Under the pieces are notes generated by a model that saw nothing but the letters and a program-made list of their open reading frames with translations, ran no database searches and was not told where the DNA came from. A stretch of 64,000 bases of DNA from Trissonchulus latispiculum. Its lineage: Eukaryota; Nematoda; Enoplea; Enoplida; Ironidae. The position numbers and the translations under genes are program-made. The stretch's first letter is position 1. Each line of letters opens with the position of its first letter. Positions 23,202 to 35,293 of this stretch are shown in pieces. The stretch is from NCBI GenBank assembly GCA_030248195.1, contig JASAND010000713.1:1-64000 (forward strand), given 5' to 3'.

Positions 23202-24792
23202 GGACCTTTTCGCCAATGGGTAGAGTGGAGTAGAGTAGAGTAGAGTAGAGTTAAAATTAACTCTACCCTTTTCGCGAATGGATAGAGTAAATTTTAACTC
23301 TGCGCGTTTTTAACTCCTCTTAACTCTGCCAGCAGAGTTAAGAGGAGTTAAAAAGCGCAGAGTTAAAATTAAGGGTAGAGTTAATTTTAACTCTACTCTA
23401 CTCTGCTCTTTTCACGAATTCGTAAGCAGAGTTAATTTTAGCCGATTAACGTAACGGTTACAAAAGCTGCTGAATTCAGGTAAACTTTATTTTGGAAGTA
23501 TTTTAGCGCACTTATTATGTAACACTGCGTCAAATTTTGACTTGCTGACCTTGTAAAGATCCTAAATTTACTGAATCGTCTGAAAACTGTCGAAGAAATA
23601 AGGCTGGTTTAGCTGTAACGGAAAAGCAGTCTGAAATGTGCATATATTTATTTGTGATCCTAAAAGTGCAGGAAGCGTTTCACTCTGCCAGTTTTCTCAT
23701 TTTCAGTAACGATTTTACTTAATAACTATTTATTTGTTTATGCAATTACTATTGCATAATTCACTAAATATTTCAACATATAGGATTTAGCTTTTAGCAT
23801 TTGGTTTTTGGTTCTACAAAAAACTAGACCGTAATCCTATTTATTTATTCACAAGTTTGACCAGTTTCAAATTGCTGTTACTCGTTTTGGACCCTGATTC
23901 CGTTTCCGCCTTTTAGCCCCGCTTTTCCTTTCCGTTTCCGCTTTTTAGACGGTGTTTCCACTATTATTTCCATTTTTAGACCCCGATTCCGTTTCCGTTT
24001 CCGCTTTTTAGGCAGACCCATTGGCATGTTAGGTTAAACTCTACATTGTTGCTGCACCCACGGTAGAAGTTAACAGCCAATCAAATGACAGCTAACGAAA
24101 TAGCCAGTAACTTTAAACATTGAATGCTGTCTGATTGGCTAAAGCAGCTAACCAAATTCAGAGCCGTTTTTTCAGAGAGAAATATGGGTAAATGTGTGCT
24201 GTTTATATAGAAACTTGTATCTATTTAATCTATACAATGGAACGAACATCAGTGCCAACCAAAATTTTGCAACTGCATCCTGTAAAATTAACGTGACAAT
24301 AATTTTAAGCCTATAGTAACGCAACAAAGCAATAGCTGCGCGGTAACCATGCCTAAATAAAATATTTCAATAAGTCCATTGTTTAATTACCTTTAAAATG
24401 ATACAAAAAGTGTTTTAAAATGTCTAATATTAAGTGAGCTACGACAACTTTTTACAAAGGCTGTTCACTGATTACTGAAGGTTTTAACTCCCTCTAACCC
24501 GCGTAGTTGGAAGCGGGTTAAATTTGTATAGAAAAACATGAAGCGGAGTTAGCCAGAGTTAAATTTAATCCATTCGCGAAAAGAGTAGAGTTAAATTTAA
24601 CTCCATACATTTTTAACTCCACAAGTGATTCGCGAAAAGCGTAGAGTTAATTTTAACTCTTTTCATGAATGCGAGTAGAGTTAAAATTTTTAACTCCGCC
24701 TAACTCGGCGAGTTAAATTTAACTCTTTTAACTCATTCGCGAAAAGGATCGAGTTAATTTTAACTCTACTCTATCCATTCGCGAAAAGGCCC
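23202..24792. mobile_element. 1.6-kb foldback element with iterated GAGTTAAAA words
   Basis: The ends are inverted (left GGACCTTTTCGCC, right complement GGGCCTTTTCGCG) and the 3-bp TAA is duplicated (23,199-23,201 and 24,793-24,795). Units A and B give the uninterrupted site (AAATCAAGTAAGAACAATC near 2,716). Both ends hold many copies of TAGAGTTAAAATTAACTCTA and of the terminal CCTTTTCGCGAATGG word. The middle kilobase includes a short GATTCCGTTTCCGCTTTTTA minisatellite (23,890-24,010) and no transposase. Ends and target suggest a PIF/Harbinger-like MITE, not proven. Confidence 0.7.
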
Positions 24793-25149
24793 TAAGAACA
24801 ATCACCCAACCAACCAACTAACCAAACAAACAAACACAAGGACAAGCAAAAAATACAGACAGTTTAACTGCGAAAATAGAAAGGCTGAAATTATACTAAT
24901 TAGATTCAATTGGTTACTTCCAAGGGCAATTGCGTTTCTGGATTTTTAGATATTAGAGATATATTCTTTCCTCGAACGACAATGACACTTGTAAGTTTAG
25001 TACCGATAAAGCTAAACTAAAGTAACAGAACTAATTCTTACTGTTAGGCTGTTAGTATAATGCTGACTCGACACGATGCAGCCACTATTCAAGTTTAACT
25101 CATTTCCAAAGAAAGAGTGAGCCTTTGAAATCACAAATGCATGATTGGC

Positions 25150-25320
25150 TGTTTTTGAATAAGTGGTAAGCATCTTTGTTGTTGGCACTGGGACGCGACG
25201 CGAAGAATCCTCAGTGGCTTCCATGGTGGTAATGGCGAACTGGCCAGCTTTTTTCTTGATATAGCAGCCGCAGATACAACAGATCGAAATATTGGCCCCA
25301 CATGGTCCACCAAAGTAGGT
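25150..25320 (-). pseudogene. Unit C copy of the candidate cysteine-cluster exon, stop lost
   Basis: The splice acceptor and the frame with the CC-x-C-x-C cluster are kept, but a 1-bp deletion after MLTT removes the stop, so the frame runs on to about 25,012. Compared with unit A there are about three silent and three replacement changes, which gives no clear sign of selection. Confidence 0.3.
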
Positions 25321-27764
25321 CTAAAACAACAGAAATAGACTACACTTTTAGCTTCTCGTGCATTTAACTCTAAACTTCTAGAAATTGAAGGACTAGATCA
25401 ATGAATGAATCGATCAATGAATCTTGATGAACAAATAAATGAGATAACTCTCATAGCCTATCTGGGTTGATTGTACTGGGAAACCATCAACGGCCTTCTC
25501 CTCAAATCACCATAGTCTACAAAATCACCCCAAATGAGTGCCTTTTTTGGAGCCCAAATTTGGTATGAAAAAATCGCTCAAGTCAAATTTTCAAGATTTT
25601 CTGATTTTTACTAGATTTTTGCTTTTTAACAGTAAATCTTATTTTGCAGTAAAAACAAATCTTTCATGTGCTGCTATAATAATATCGAAAATTTTAGCAT
25701 ATTTTAGAAAACTTTTCGAAAAGCTGCGCCTCTCCCCAAAAATGTCGCGCCCCCGATGGCCCCCAAAGAACCTCCAAAAACAGTATTTTAATGTCATGCT
25801 ATTCTGCTGGTGCCAGTGTCATTAGAAATCTTCAAGATTGAACCTACGCATTGTGACAATTGATTCAAACCCGTTGCAGTCACAACCTGATTGTCAAACA
25901 CTAAAAGCTGGGCCGTGATCAAATGTTCCAGAGCTGGAAAGTGATTATCCTCTCGAAATCATCCATTGCGGCATCTTTCTTTGAGCAACATTTTATCAGC
26001 AGGAAGCTGCAGCAAAAAGAATTACTCACAATACACAGAAAACTTCAGAAAGAAGCTGCAGTTTGACAAATTCTGTTAGAAACAAAAATTAACGCAAAGT
26101 ATATATTTTACTAATGCAAACTAAACCTGAATCAATGAGAACGTGTCACAGTTAACAACAAACTCTCCCCAAATTGACCTTTCCGCCCCCCGTAATGCCT
26201 TCCCGCCGAAATCGCCCCTCCCGGGATTTTTGCTCTCCTCCACCCAGGATTTTTGCTTCTTCCCCGGGATTTTTTTGGGTACCCACGTTTTTGCCAAAAA
26301 TAGGCAAATTTTTAAAATGTTCCGGCGTTGCCGGAGACTTTTAACTAAAAATGTCTATTTTTAGCATAAATCCAGGCATTTTTGAGAATTTTTAGCGTTT
26401 TTGCAAGCAAAATGCTCCAAAAATATCAGTGATGGCAATGTTTGCAAAATCATTTTCACCCTACCCCCTGAAAATTTCATCCCCTCCGGGAAAAACCCAA
26501 AAAGCAGGGGTAGAAAATATCGTCCATAACTCAAAAAATCCAAAATCAAAATTCGAAATTTCAAAAGTTTATTTATAAACAGTATGACAGTTTTACTTAC
26601 ATTAAAAAGTAGAGAAAGATATCAGCTGTTGCATTCTTTCGAGCAAGGTGATGTCATGGACTCGCGAAATTGTAGTCATCGGGTCCTGATGCAAAATGAA
26701 ACGCCAACAAATCCTTCGGACTGGGCTTAGCTCCCTCCATGAATTGCATGAGATCAGTCAGAGATCTGAAATAGTAAACCAGAAGCTCTACTCGACCAGA
26801 ACGACAATGACGACAGAGTCGCAATAATGACAGAGCCGAGTAACAAACTCCATTGGCTTAAAAGCGAGCGGGAACGTGTAATGAAGTCGTTATAATTAGT
26901 TCAGAATTTGTCAAGAACAGAGAGAGCAGGCCAGGCAGGTTTATACTTCCATGGCTGAACTTGTCATGTTCAGCGCAAGTTAGTGCAATGCAGGCAGCAA
27001 GTTACAGCCTCCTCGCATTTTTCGACAGTCAGAAATCTAAATGGTTGCAGTTTTTGAGCACCAGGGTAGCTTGAGCTACACAAGGGTGCGTTAGGGTTAG
27101 GTGATAAGGTCAAGGACAAGTTCAGCCATGGCAAATATAGACCTGCCTGCTCTATCTGATCTTTACGGAGATCAGCGAGAACCTATTCTAGGTTCATAGC
27201 GTTAGCCCGGCTGAAAATGCTATTTTTGGCATAAAATTAGAAAAATTGTTTTTGGGGAGATTTGGGGGGTCTTTGGGGGGGGCCTGGGGGAGGTCTAAAA
27301 AGGAGCCCGCCCCCAAAATTTTCGGAGGAGGGGGCTGCCCAACCCAAATCCCAGTTAAATCTAAGGGCAGCCAGCCCCCAGCCTTTTTTCCAACTTTCCC
27401 CCAGAACATCTTTTGGAAGGAAGAACGGGTAGCCGGTAAAGGGAAAGGCGACTTTTCGTGAAAATTGGTGATAAAAAATTTATTGACCTATTTTGATCGA
27501 TCGATTCTGCTGATCCATCGATCGACCGGATCAATCTCTCGATTCGATTTTCCAAATCAGCGACCTCGATTTAACCTACGGTCAACTTCTCAACCAAATC
27601 GGAGACAAAAAGTTTCGAACCATAAGTGGTGACCAAGGTAAAAAATCGTCACCCCCCCACGCCTTCAAGTGGGGGGGGGTAGTCGCGCCGAAATGTGGCC
27701 TAATGGCCAAAATTTGGATATTTTTAGGGTTACTTTAGCAAAAATTTTCAAAAATGTTTCAACA

Positions 27765-27961
27765 AATTAGGTTAGTACAATCAAAAAACTAATTCGACAA
27801 CTTTGTAGCATTTTTTCTGCTCTTTGCAATGATATAAAAATTGTTGCACAATGCAAAAATTGGCGGGAATGTATTGTGCAACAATTTTTACATCATTGGA
27901 AAGAGCAGAAAAAATGCTACAAAGTTGTCGAATTAGTTTTTTGATTGTACTAACCTAATTA
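27765..27961. mobile_element. 197-bp near-perfect hairpin element
   Basis: The left arm begins AATTAGGTTAGTACAATCAA and pairs almost perfectly over about 88 bases with a right arm ending at 27,961. The loop is about 20 bases. The transcript would be a long hairpin. It interrupts the unit C match. Confidence 0.7.
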
Positions 27962-28825
27962 AAGTTATAATTAATTAATTAAAAATAACTAATAAATTAC
28001 CTACAGTAAGCCTTAGGCTAGTGGGTCAGCGATCAGACACACGCTTATATGAAAGCGTGTAATTAGTGCAAAGTGGGACCCCCCCGGAAGTTACGGGGGG
28101 GTCCCGAGTTAATGAACCGAGCATACCTAGCATGATTTGTACATGCTAGTGTAAGAGTTTCATACTCTTTATTATGTACTCTTGCTTCTGCTTTGTGCTT
28201 CAGGCAGTGCTTTGTGCTTTTGGTCCTTGTCCTCCGTAGAGACGGGTGCTTTGTGTTTTAGCACAACGCACTAGATAGTTCATGCTCCTGCCAAAGCACA
28301 AAGGACGATATGCATATACTATCACGTGTCAAGTCAATTTATTCACTTGTATTATACGTAAAATAGGCATTTTATTCAGCAGAAAAGCTAAAGCGTTCTA
28401 ATTATGTTTAATAATTAACATACAGTTTAATAAATACCTTGATAGCAAAAATATTTTTTAGCTAGTAAAGTATTTTTGCGAGTAACACACTTAAAGCAGC
28501 TAAAGTAGATAAAACAATGTGTGGGAACTACGTAGTCATCTTATTCAGCAAACAGGTAGACTCCTGCTTTATTTTGTTGTCCGACCACTACTAAAGCACT
28601 AAGGAAAAGTTGAAGATTGTTGAACATCTCAAAGCACCTCCAAAAGCACAAAAGCACGAAGCACAAAGCCCAAAGTGCTACAGATGACCATGAACCGGAA
28701 AAGCACAAAGTACAAAGCACTGTGCTTTAGACTTCTCTTGAGGGTGAGAATGAACCGGAAAAGGACACAGCACAAAGCACAATGCACTAAAGCACAAAGC
28801 ACAAAGCACTGCGAGCATGAACCGG
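27962..28825. other. Hairpins and AAAGCACAAAGCAC-type repeat block
   Basis: No gene. A GGGACCCCCCC/GGGGGGGTCCC hairpin (28,075-28,105) follows a shorter ACACGCTT/AAGCGTGT hairpin (28,039-28,060). At 28,190-28,310 and 28,625-28,815 the sequence is dominated by GTGCTTT and, inverted, AAAGCAC words, so the two blocks could pair as diffuse arms of a foldback element. Confidence 0.5.
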
Positions 28826-29998
28826 GCTCAAAATCAGTAATCTTCAAACTTGGACGAATCAATTGATTCAAATCAGTTGCAGTCGCAGCCTGATTGGCAA
28901 CACTAAACAGCAACACTAAAAGCTCGGCCGTGATCAAATATTCCAGAGCTGGAAAGTGGTTACCTTCTCAAAAAAGGACACGACCATCCATTGTGGTATC
29001 TTTGAGCAAGATTTTATCAGCAAGGAGCTGCAACAAAAAGAATTACTCCCAATACACCAAAAATTTCAGAAAGGAGGCATAGTTTTACAAATAATAGTTG
29101 GAAACAAAAACAAACTAAATATTTTACTAACGTTAAACCTAAAACCTCAAATCAATGAGAACGTGTCACAGTTAACAACAAACTGCCCCCAAATTGACCT
29201 TCCGTCCCCGTAAATGCCTTCCCACCGAAATCGCCCCTCCCGTGGGTTTTTGCTTCCCTCCGGCGTTTGTTGGATACCCACGTTTTTGCCAAAAATAGGC
29301 AAGTTTTTAAAATGTTCCGGCGTTGCCGGAGTCTATGTTTAGCCTAAATCCAAGCATTTTGAGAATTTTTAGCGTTTTTGCATGCAAAACACTCCAAAAA
29401 TACCAATTTTTGGCACATTTTTGCAAAATCATTTACATCCTACCACCTGAAAATTTCGTCCCTCCGGGAAAAACCCAAAAGCATGGGTAGAAAATATCGT
29501 CATAACTCAAGAAATCCAGAAATCTAAATTCTAAATTTCAACACTTTATTTGTGAATAGTATGACAGTTTTACTTTAAAAATTAGATAAAGATTATCAGC
29601 TGTTGCATCCTTTCGAGCAAGGTGATGTTATGGACTCGCCAAATTGTAGGCATCGGGTCCTGAAGCAAAATGAAACGCCAACAAATCCTACGGACTGGGC
29701 TCAGCTCCCTCCATAAATTGCATCAGGTCAGTCAAAGATCAGGAATAGTAAACCAGAAACTCTACTCGACCAGAACATCAGTGACAACAGAGTCGCAATA
29801 ACGACAGACCCGAGTAACAAAGCGAGCGGGAACTTGTAATGAAGGCGTTATAATTTGGTAGCCATTTAGAATTGACCTCTATGTCATATGCTTGCTGTGA
29901 TAAAGCCAGTAATTTTGATTATCTGTGAATGCGCAAAGCCATGATGGTAGCCAGCCAATTGGAGCTTTCTGTCACCAAATTTTGTGCAAAGATTACCT
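28826..29998. repeat. Divergent partial copy of the duplication unit
   Basis: Sequence from 28,826 follows the same order as the middle of units A-C: the block near 5,020-5,160, the CCGGCGTTGCCGGA block, and the block around AAATGAAACGCCAACAAATC. It shows more substitutions and indels. From about 29,900 a piece resembles the start of unit A (CGCAAAGCCA block). There is no gene copy in it. It looks like an older, decayed unit. Confidence 0.5.
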
Positions 29999-30018
29999 GC
30001 CAAATAAAGTGGCCTCAG

Positions 30019-30158
30019 TGTATTTAACGGGGCAACACAACTTGTAATGCTAACTTGCAATAAAGTTATGAAACATAGATATAGGATCAGAAAACATCAA
30101 TAACGTTTTGCTTTTAACTTTTTCAAATGATTTCACTTTAAGCTTCGCAAACACAACA
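30019..30158 (-). repeat. Candidate 3' LTR of the minus-strand gypsy element
   Basis: Read on the minus strand, this 140-bp block starts TGTTGTG and ends AATACA (TG...CA). It is preceded by a purine-rich tract (AAGAAAGGAAA) just after the end of pol. A similar 131-bp block lies at 39,576-39,706 and a truncated one at 38,339-38,422. It is short for an LTR, so the identification is provisional. Confidence 0.45.
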
Positions 30159-30181
30159 TTTCCTTTCTTCACAAAAGATTT

Positions 30182-32880
30182 TCACTTGCCATTGTAGAAT
30201 CTGTACCCAATAGCATTAGGCGGACGAATGTTATTTCTGTCTCGAAGATTATATAGCATTGGTGGGGCTTCTGCTGGTTCTTGGTATCGCGGTTCCTGAG
30301 CTAGTCCCTCTTCAGGATGCTCAGGGGGTTCGATCCGAGGGTCATTGAAGTCTTCCGTGAATTCTTCCGTTTCCACTGGTTGTTTTTCCGAAGATTCTGA
30401 AGCCAGCCAGCAGTCTTGCATTCCAAACCTGTCCGTTTGAAACCAGGTTTTGAGTAGTTCGGTGAACCTTTGAACTTCTGAATAACTTTGTGTCTCACCA
30501 AATCGCCAACTTTAAATTTGGATGGTCTGGTGTTATTCTTTCTATCTGAATAGTCTTTGTAGTTCTTTTGGTAAGCTTGTACTTTGAATCTCAAGTCGTT
30601 GTCACCTTTATGTGTAGAACTCCAGATGTTAAGCTTTGTGCGAACATTTCGGTTGAACATCAACTCAGCCGGTGACTTTCCAGTTCGTCGATGTTGAGTA
30701 GAACGATAAGCGATTAACACATCAGTCAAGATGTCTTTCCAACTCATCTTTTCTAATATGGAATTTTGAAAACTTTGGGCCTATTTCTTTAAAGATTAAA
30801 ATGGTCGGATTAAACGGATTAAAAATCAGCCGGATTAAAATTTTAATTTATATTTCTTTAATGCAGGATTAAACGGATTAAACGGATAAAAATTAACTCG
30901 TTTAATCCGACCATTTTTAATCCGCGGATTCAACGAGTTGATTTTAATCCATTTAATCCGCCATTAAAGAAACAGCGATTAAAAATTTTAATCCGCCAAC
31001 TTTTAATCCGTTTAATCCGCGTAGCTCCACGAGGATTAAAAGTTAGTTGAAAATGCAGGCTGAGGATTAGACGGATTAAAATTAATCTTTAAAGAAATAG
31101 CGATTAAGCAGGTCGGATTAAAATTAACTCGTTGAGTTTTTAATCCGAAGTGTGAATAAAGAAACAGGATTAGATTAAAATTTTAATCCTAGGTGCATTA
31201 AAGAAATAGGATTAAATTTTAATCCGTTTAATCCGAGGTGCTATTTCTTTAATACGGATTAATTTTAATCTAATCCGTTTAATCTTTAAAGAAATAGGGC
31301 CTTTGTTTGAGGATTCTGTTGAATCTCTCGACGTGACCATTGCAACGAGGGTTATGCACTGCAGTTTTGGTATGCTTTATGTTGTATTCTTACATGTAGT
31401 CCTTGAAACGGTGACTGACAAATTGTGGCCCCTTGTCAGTGACTATTTCTTCCGGACATCCGAATCTTGCGAATACAGACTTCAGAAACTTGACGACTGA
31501 CTCTGTATTTGCATACTGCATGTTGCCAATTTTGGAAATTTGGAGTAGTAGTCCATTAAGACAATCAGATATCTGGAATCTGATGGAGCTTGTAGGAAAG
31601 GAGCTGAGATATCCAGTGCTAGCTTGACCCAAGGTTGCTGAAGCCACTCTATTGGTTGAAGCGGGGGTTGGTTCACTTTGACGGCTTAATGAATGGCCAC
31701 CAGTAGCTTTGTCTCAAAATTTGCTTTGTTCTTGTCATTCCTTGATGGCCACAATGTGCTGTGTGATTAGCTTCGGCCGCAGAGAAGAAGGAACAATCAG
31801 CTGGTTGTCGTTGCGAACAATACAGCCGCCAACAGTCGAAAGTTCATTTCTCAGGATGGCAAACTGCTTGGTATCACCATTCAGTTTGTTGGGCATCCAG
31901 TATGTAGATACTTTCTAACTAGTTGTAGGGCATCATCTTTAGTCGTTTCTTGAACGATCTCTTCTAAATGGATTGTTTTTTCAGTAGTTGTCGTTATCGC
32001 AGCCACTATGATATGGTCATCATCATTTGTCAAGGTAGTACCATAGCCATCAATGGGAAGTCTGGACAGCGCATCTGCCACAGCGTTGTGATTCCCAGGC
32101 CTGTATTCGATTGTTATAAGGCAACAATCTGGCGTACCATCTGGCAATTCTTAGTGGTTTCCTTCCTTTGGCGTACTTATTCCAAGTAAGGTGGTTAAGG
32201 CCTGATGATCAGTCTTGAGACGAAAGTCACGGCCCCACAGATATGTATGCCAATGTTCACAAGCCCAGACGTATGCAAGGCCCTCTTTTTCGCCAACAGA
32301 AAATTTTCTTTCGGCTTCAGTCAACGTGTGTGATGCAAAGGCTATGAATCTTTCTTTGCCATTTTGTATCTGGGACAAAACTGCTCCTATGCCGTAGTCA
32401 GAACTCAGAAGCGTCAGTTGAAACAGTCGTTTCTGCCGTTGGATCAAATGTACTAAGGATTGGTGCCGTTGCGATCATTCTTTTGATTTTTCCAAATGTG
32501 TGCTCTTGTTCTTTTCCCCAAGTGAACTTGGCTTCAGAACGTGTAAGTTTGCGCAGATCTATCTCTGTAGCAAAGTTCTTGATGAAGTTCATGTAGTAGG
32601 AGCACATACCAAGGAATGATCTGAGTGTGGGCAAATCTGTCGAAGCTGGTGCCTTCAGCAGAGCGTCAATGTTACTGGCTTTAGGTGATATGCCATCACC
32701 TGAAACAGTGTGTCCAAGAAAGGGGACACGTGAGGCAGACAGGATAATTTTTTCCATTTATAGTCGTAGATCGGCATTTTCAAGTCTTTCGAGGACAGCA
32801 TGAAGGCATTTGCCGTGATCTTCCTGGGTATGGCCATGGATAAGAATATCGTCTTGGTAGACAATCACGCTTCCTGAATT
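30182..32880 (-). pseudogene. pol: Ty3/gypsy-type pol, 5'-truncated and frame-broken
   Basis: Read from 32,880 downward: reverse-transcriptase palm with YQDD and thumb (FLGHTVSGDGISPKA); RNase H (SSDYGIGAVLSQ, then FASHTLTEAERKFS and DALSRLP); integrase core with catalytic-type aspartates (LALDISAPF, EIVTDKGPQF); C-terminal chromatin-proximal region with AYRSTQHRRTGKSPAELMF. Reverse-transcriptase fingers, protease and gag are missing, cut at 32,880 where a repeat array begins. There are stops after NADLRL and in the RNase H-integrase linker, several frame changes, and a 525-bp insertion in the integrase (30,777-31,301). This is a dead retrotransposon copy. Confidence 0.9.
30777..31301. mobile_element. 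525-bp foldback element of iterated TTAATCC words, inside gypsy integrase
   Basis: The ends are inverted: left GGGCCTATTTCTTTAAAG, right complement GGCCCTATTTCTTTAAAG. The interior is a chain of GGATTAAAATTAATCC-like words and of the terminal TATTTCTTTAA word, in both orientations. A short duplication (TTT, or CTTTG if read more widely) flanks it, and the integrase frame is continuous across the site when the insert and one duplicate are left out. This marks a precise insertion. The terminal GGGCC resembles the TAA-flanked family elsewhere. Confidence 0.7.
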
Positions 32881-35256
32881 TTTAAAGTCGTAAGGGGGGA
32901 CCAAAGCGGTTCTAAAAAATGGTCAAAAATTTTTTGTCTCCGATTTCGTTTATTAAATTATTATTATTAACCCCCCCCCCCTATTAACTCAAGCTAGGCT
33001 CAACGCCCGGAGCTGAAATTTGGTGGGTATGTGGGGGTTGGTCCCAAACCTGGCCCATTTCAATTTCATCGCTCTAGCCCACCCAGTCGAACAGGGTAGG
33101 GAATTTAATTTTTTAAAATCGTAAGGGGAGACCAAGGCGATTCTCAAAAATGGTCGAAAACTTTTTGTCTCCGATTTGGTTGAAAAGTTGATCCTAGGGT
33201 AACCCGGGGACGTACATTCCAAATCTGCAATCGAAATTTTCCTAGCACTTGTGGATATCGAGATATAGCCAAAAGTTACACTATTAGAGACCGCAAAACT
33301 GAGCAAACTGCCCAGAAACGCCTAATATAAGAGTTTTTGACATTGTTAGTCAAGTTGAGCTGGTGGATTTGCTATAATACCTTTTAAGAGGCTGTATTAA
33401 ATAACGTTTAGCAACAATTATCGAAAATCTCTTATCCCAACTGCCCTTTTATGGGCAACCATTTTGCAAATATGGTCAAAATTCAGAGTTGTCGGATCAG
33501 GGCAATATTGGTATCATTCGAAAGCTCTCATCGAGCTGACAAAAAGTTGTAATAGGGCAAAGTCTTGAAAATGTACCAAAGTTGCGTTTTGACCCTCGAT
33601 ACGATGTTATTACAAAAATCGGTCGAAAATGAAAGTTGCCGAATCCTGCTAATTTCGGTATCATTCGAAAGCTCTCATCGAGCTGAGAAAAAGCTGTAAT
33701 AGGGCCATATCTTGAAAATGTACCAAAATTGCGTTTTGACCCTCGATACGCTGATGCTGCCAAAATGGTCAAAATTGAAAGTTGACCAACTGCGTTCATA
33801 TTGACGTCATTCGAAAGCTTTAAGCGAGTAGGAAAAAAGTTGCAATAGCATCAAAGCTTGCAAATGTGCCAAAACTGAGTTTTGGCCTTGTAGATAAGAG
33901 GAAAAAAATGGCTGCGACAACCCGTTGATGCCGGTAGGATTTATTGGGTTGCCGCTTTTCACACAAAAAGGCAACCCTTTCATCTGGGTATGTCCGTTTT
34001 TATTATTTATTCATCTAGTTACCACTCCCTGTCCCCCTCTAACTTTTGATAGGGTGGACCGATTGGGCTGAAATTTTCAGTGGAGATTTGGGGTGGGGTG
34101 AAGTGTAGACTGAAGCGCGGGGGACTCCCCCGTTGCGGTATGCGAAAGTACTCGATACAGTGATGCTGCATATGGTAAAAATTGAAAGTAGCGGAAATCG
34201 CCCAATATGGGGCTCATTCGAAAGCTCTCGTTGATTAGATAATAAGTTGTAATAGGGCCAAGCAGCCGAAATGTACGAAAAGTGAGTTACGGAGCTTCAA
34301 AGAGGTCAAAAATGGTCAAAATCGACCAAAATGACTAAAAATCGAAACTTCTCAAAATATGGTCATTATGGTACTCTAATGAGAGCTTTCGACTGACTAC
34401 ACGAATCAGACTATACTGGTGCACAGAAGTGCCTCTTTTGAGAGATATGGCTATATATAAACGGGAAAAGCAGCGGCAACCCATTCTCAGCTATTATTAT
34501 TGGTTTGCCGCTGCTTCCGAAGGAAAAGGGCAAACCCTTATTCTCGTCGTGTTATTGTGTTGCCCACTTTTCCAAAGGAAATGGCAACATCTTGTTATTG
34601 GTCTGTGCTTATTATTATCCGTCTGTCCCCCCCACTAGATCTCGAGATTGGGAAGGGGTACAGGAGTGGTTGATACCTTATTCTGAAGCCCTTGACTAGG
34701 ACATCTCCCGGAAGCAAGATGGGTCCGAAATTCCGGGATTTGAAAATTCGGATTTTTTCGGATGGTAAGGGAGAACCAAGGCGAAATTTCAAAACTTTAA
34801 AATTTGGTCAAAAATTTTTTGTCCCCGATTTTGTTTAAACGTCGGTCATAGGGTAACTCGACCACTCTGATTTCGAAACTGAAATCGAAATTTCCGGAAA
34901 ATTTACGGATTTTGAGATATTCGACCCAAAAAATTCCGGATTTTGAAAAAATTCTACAAAAGTGGTCGATATAGTACTCAACTGAAAGAGCTCGTCGAGC
35001 TGAGTAATTTTCATCATTGCCGTATTTTCCGGATATGCTTCTAGCGAAAGTTATGGCCGCAGATTGGAAAATCTGGAATTTCCGGAAAAAACCGGATTTT
35101 CAAAAACTCGTTGAAACATGGGCAATATGGTGCTTAATTGAAAGCTCTTTGAGTCCTGGGTTAGATTTCCTGCACAGAAATAACTTAAAAGGTATCTAGC
35201 AATATCTATACCCCAAAGGAATGTATTGTGGGCAACATATTCTTGCAGTAGCGCTA

Positions 35257-35293
<37 letters not shown>

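Larger units (their letters stand above)
20773..27764. repeat. Segmental duplication unit C
   Basis: Third unit. It starts with the shared block but lacks the segment corresponding to about 11,550-12,290 of unit B, then matches units A and B through the cysteine-rich gene to about 27,764, where a hairpin element interrupts it. The part downstream of 25,300 is very close to unit B. It carries a private 1.6-kb foldback insertion (23,202-24,792) and a private tandem duplication upstream of its gene. Confidence 0.7.

Noticed and set aside
28629..28937. 102-codon minus-strand frame with repeated CALC/VLCA
   Set aside because: It is coded by the AAAGCAC simple-type repeat.
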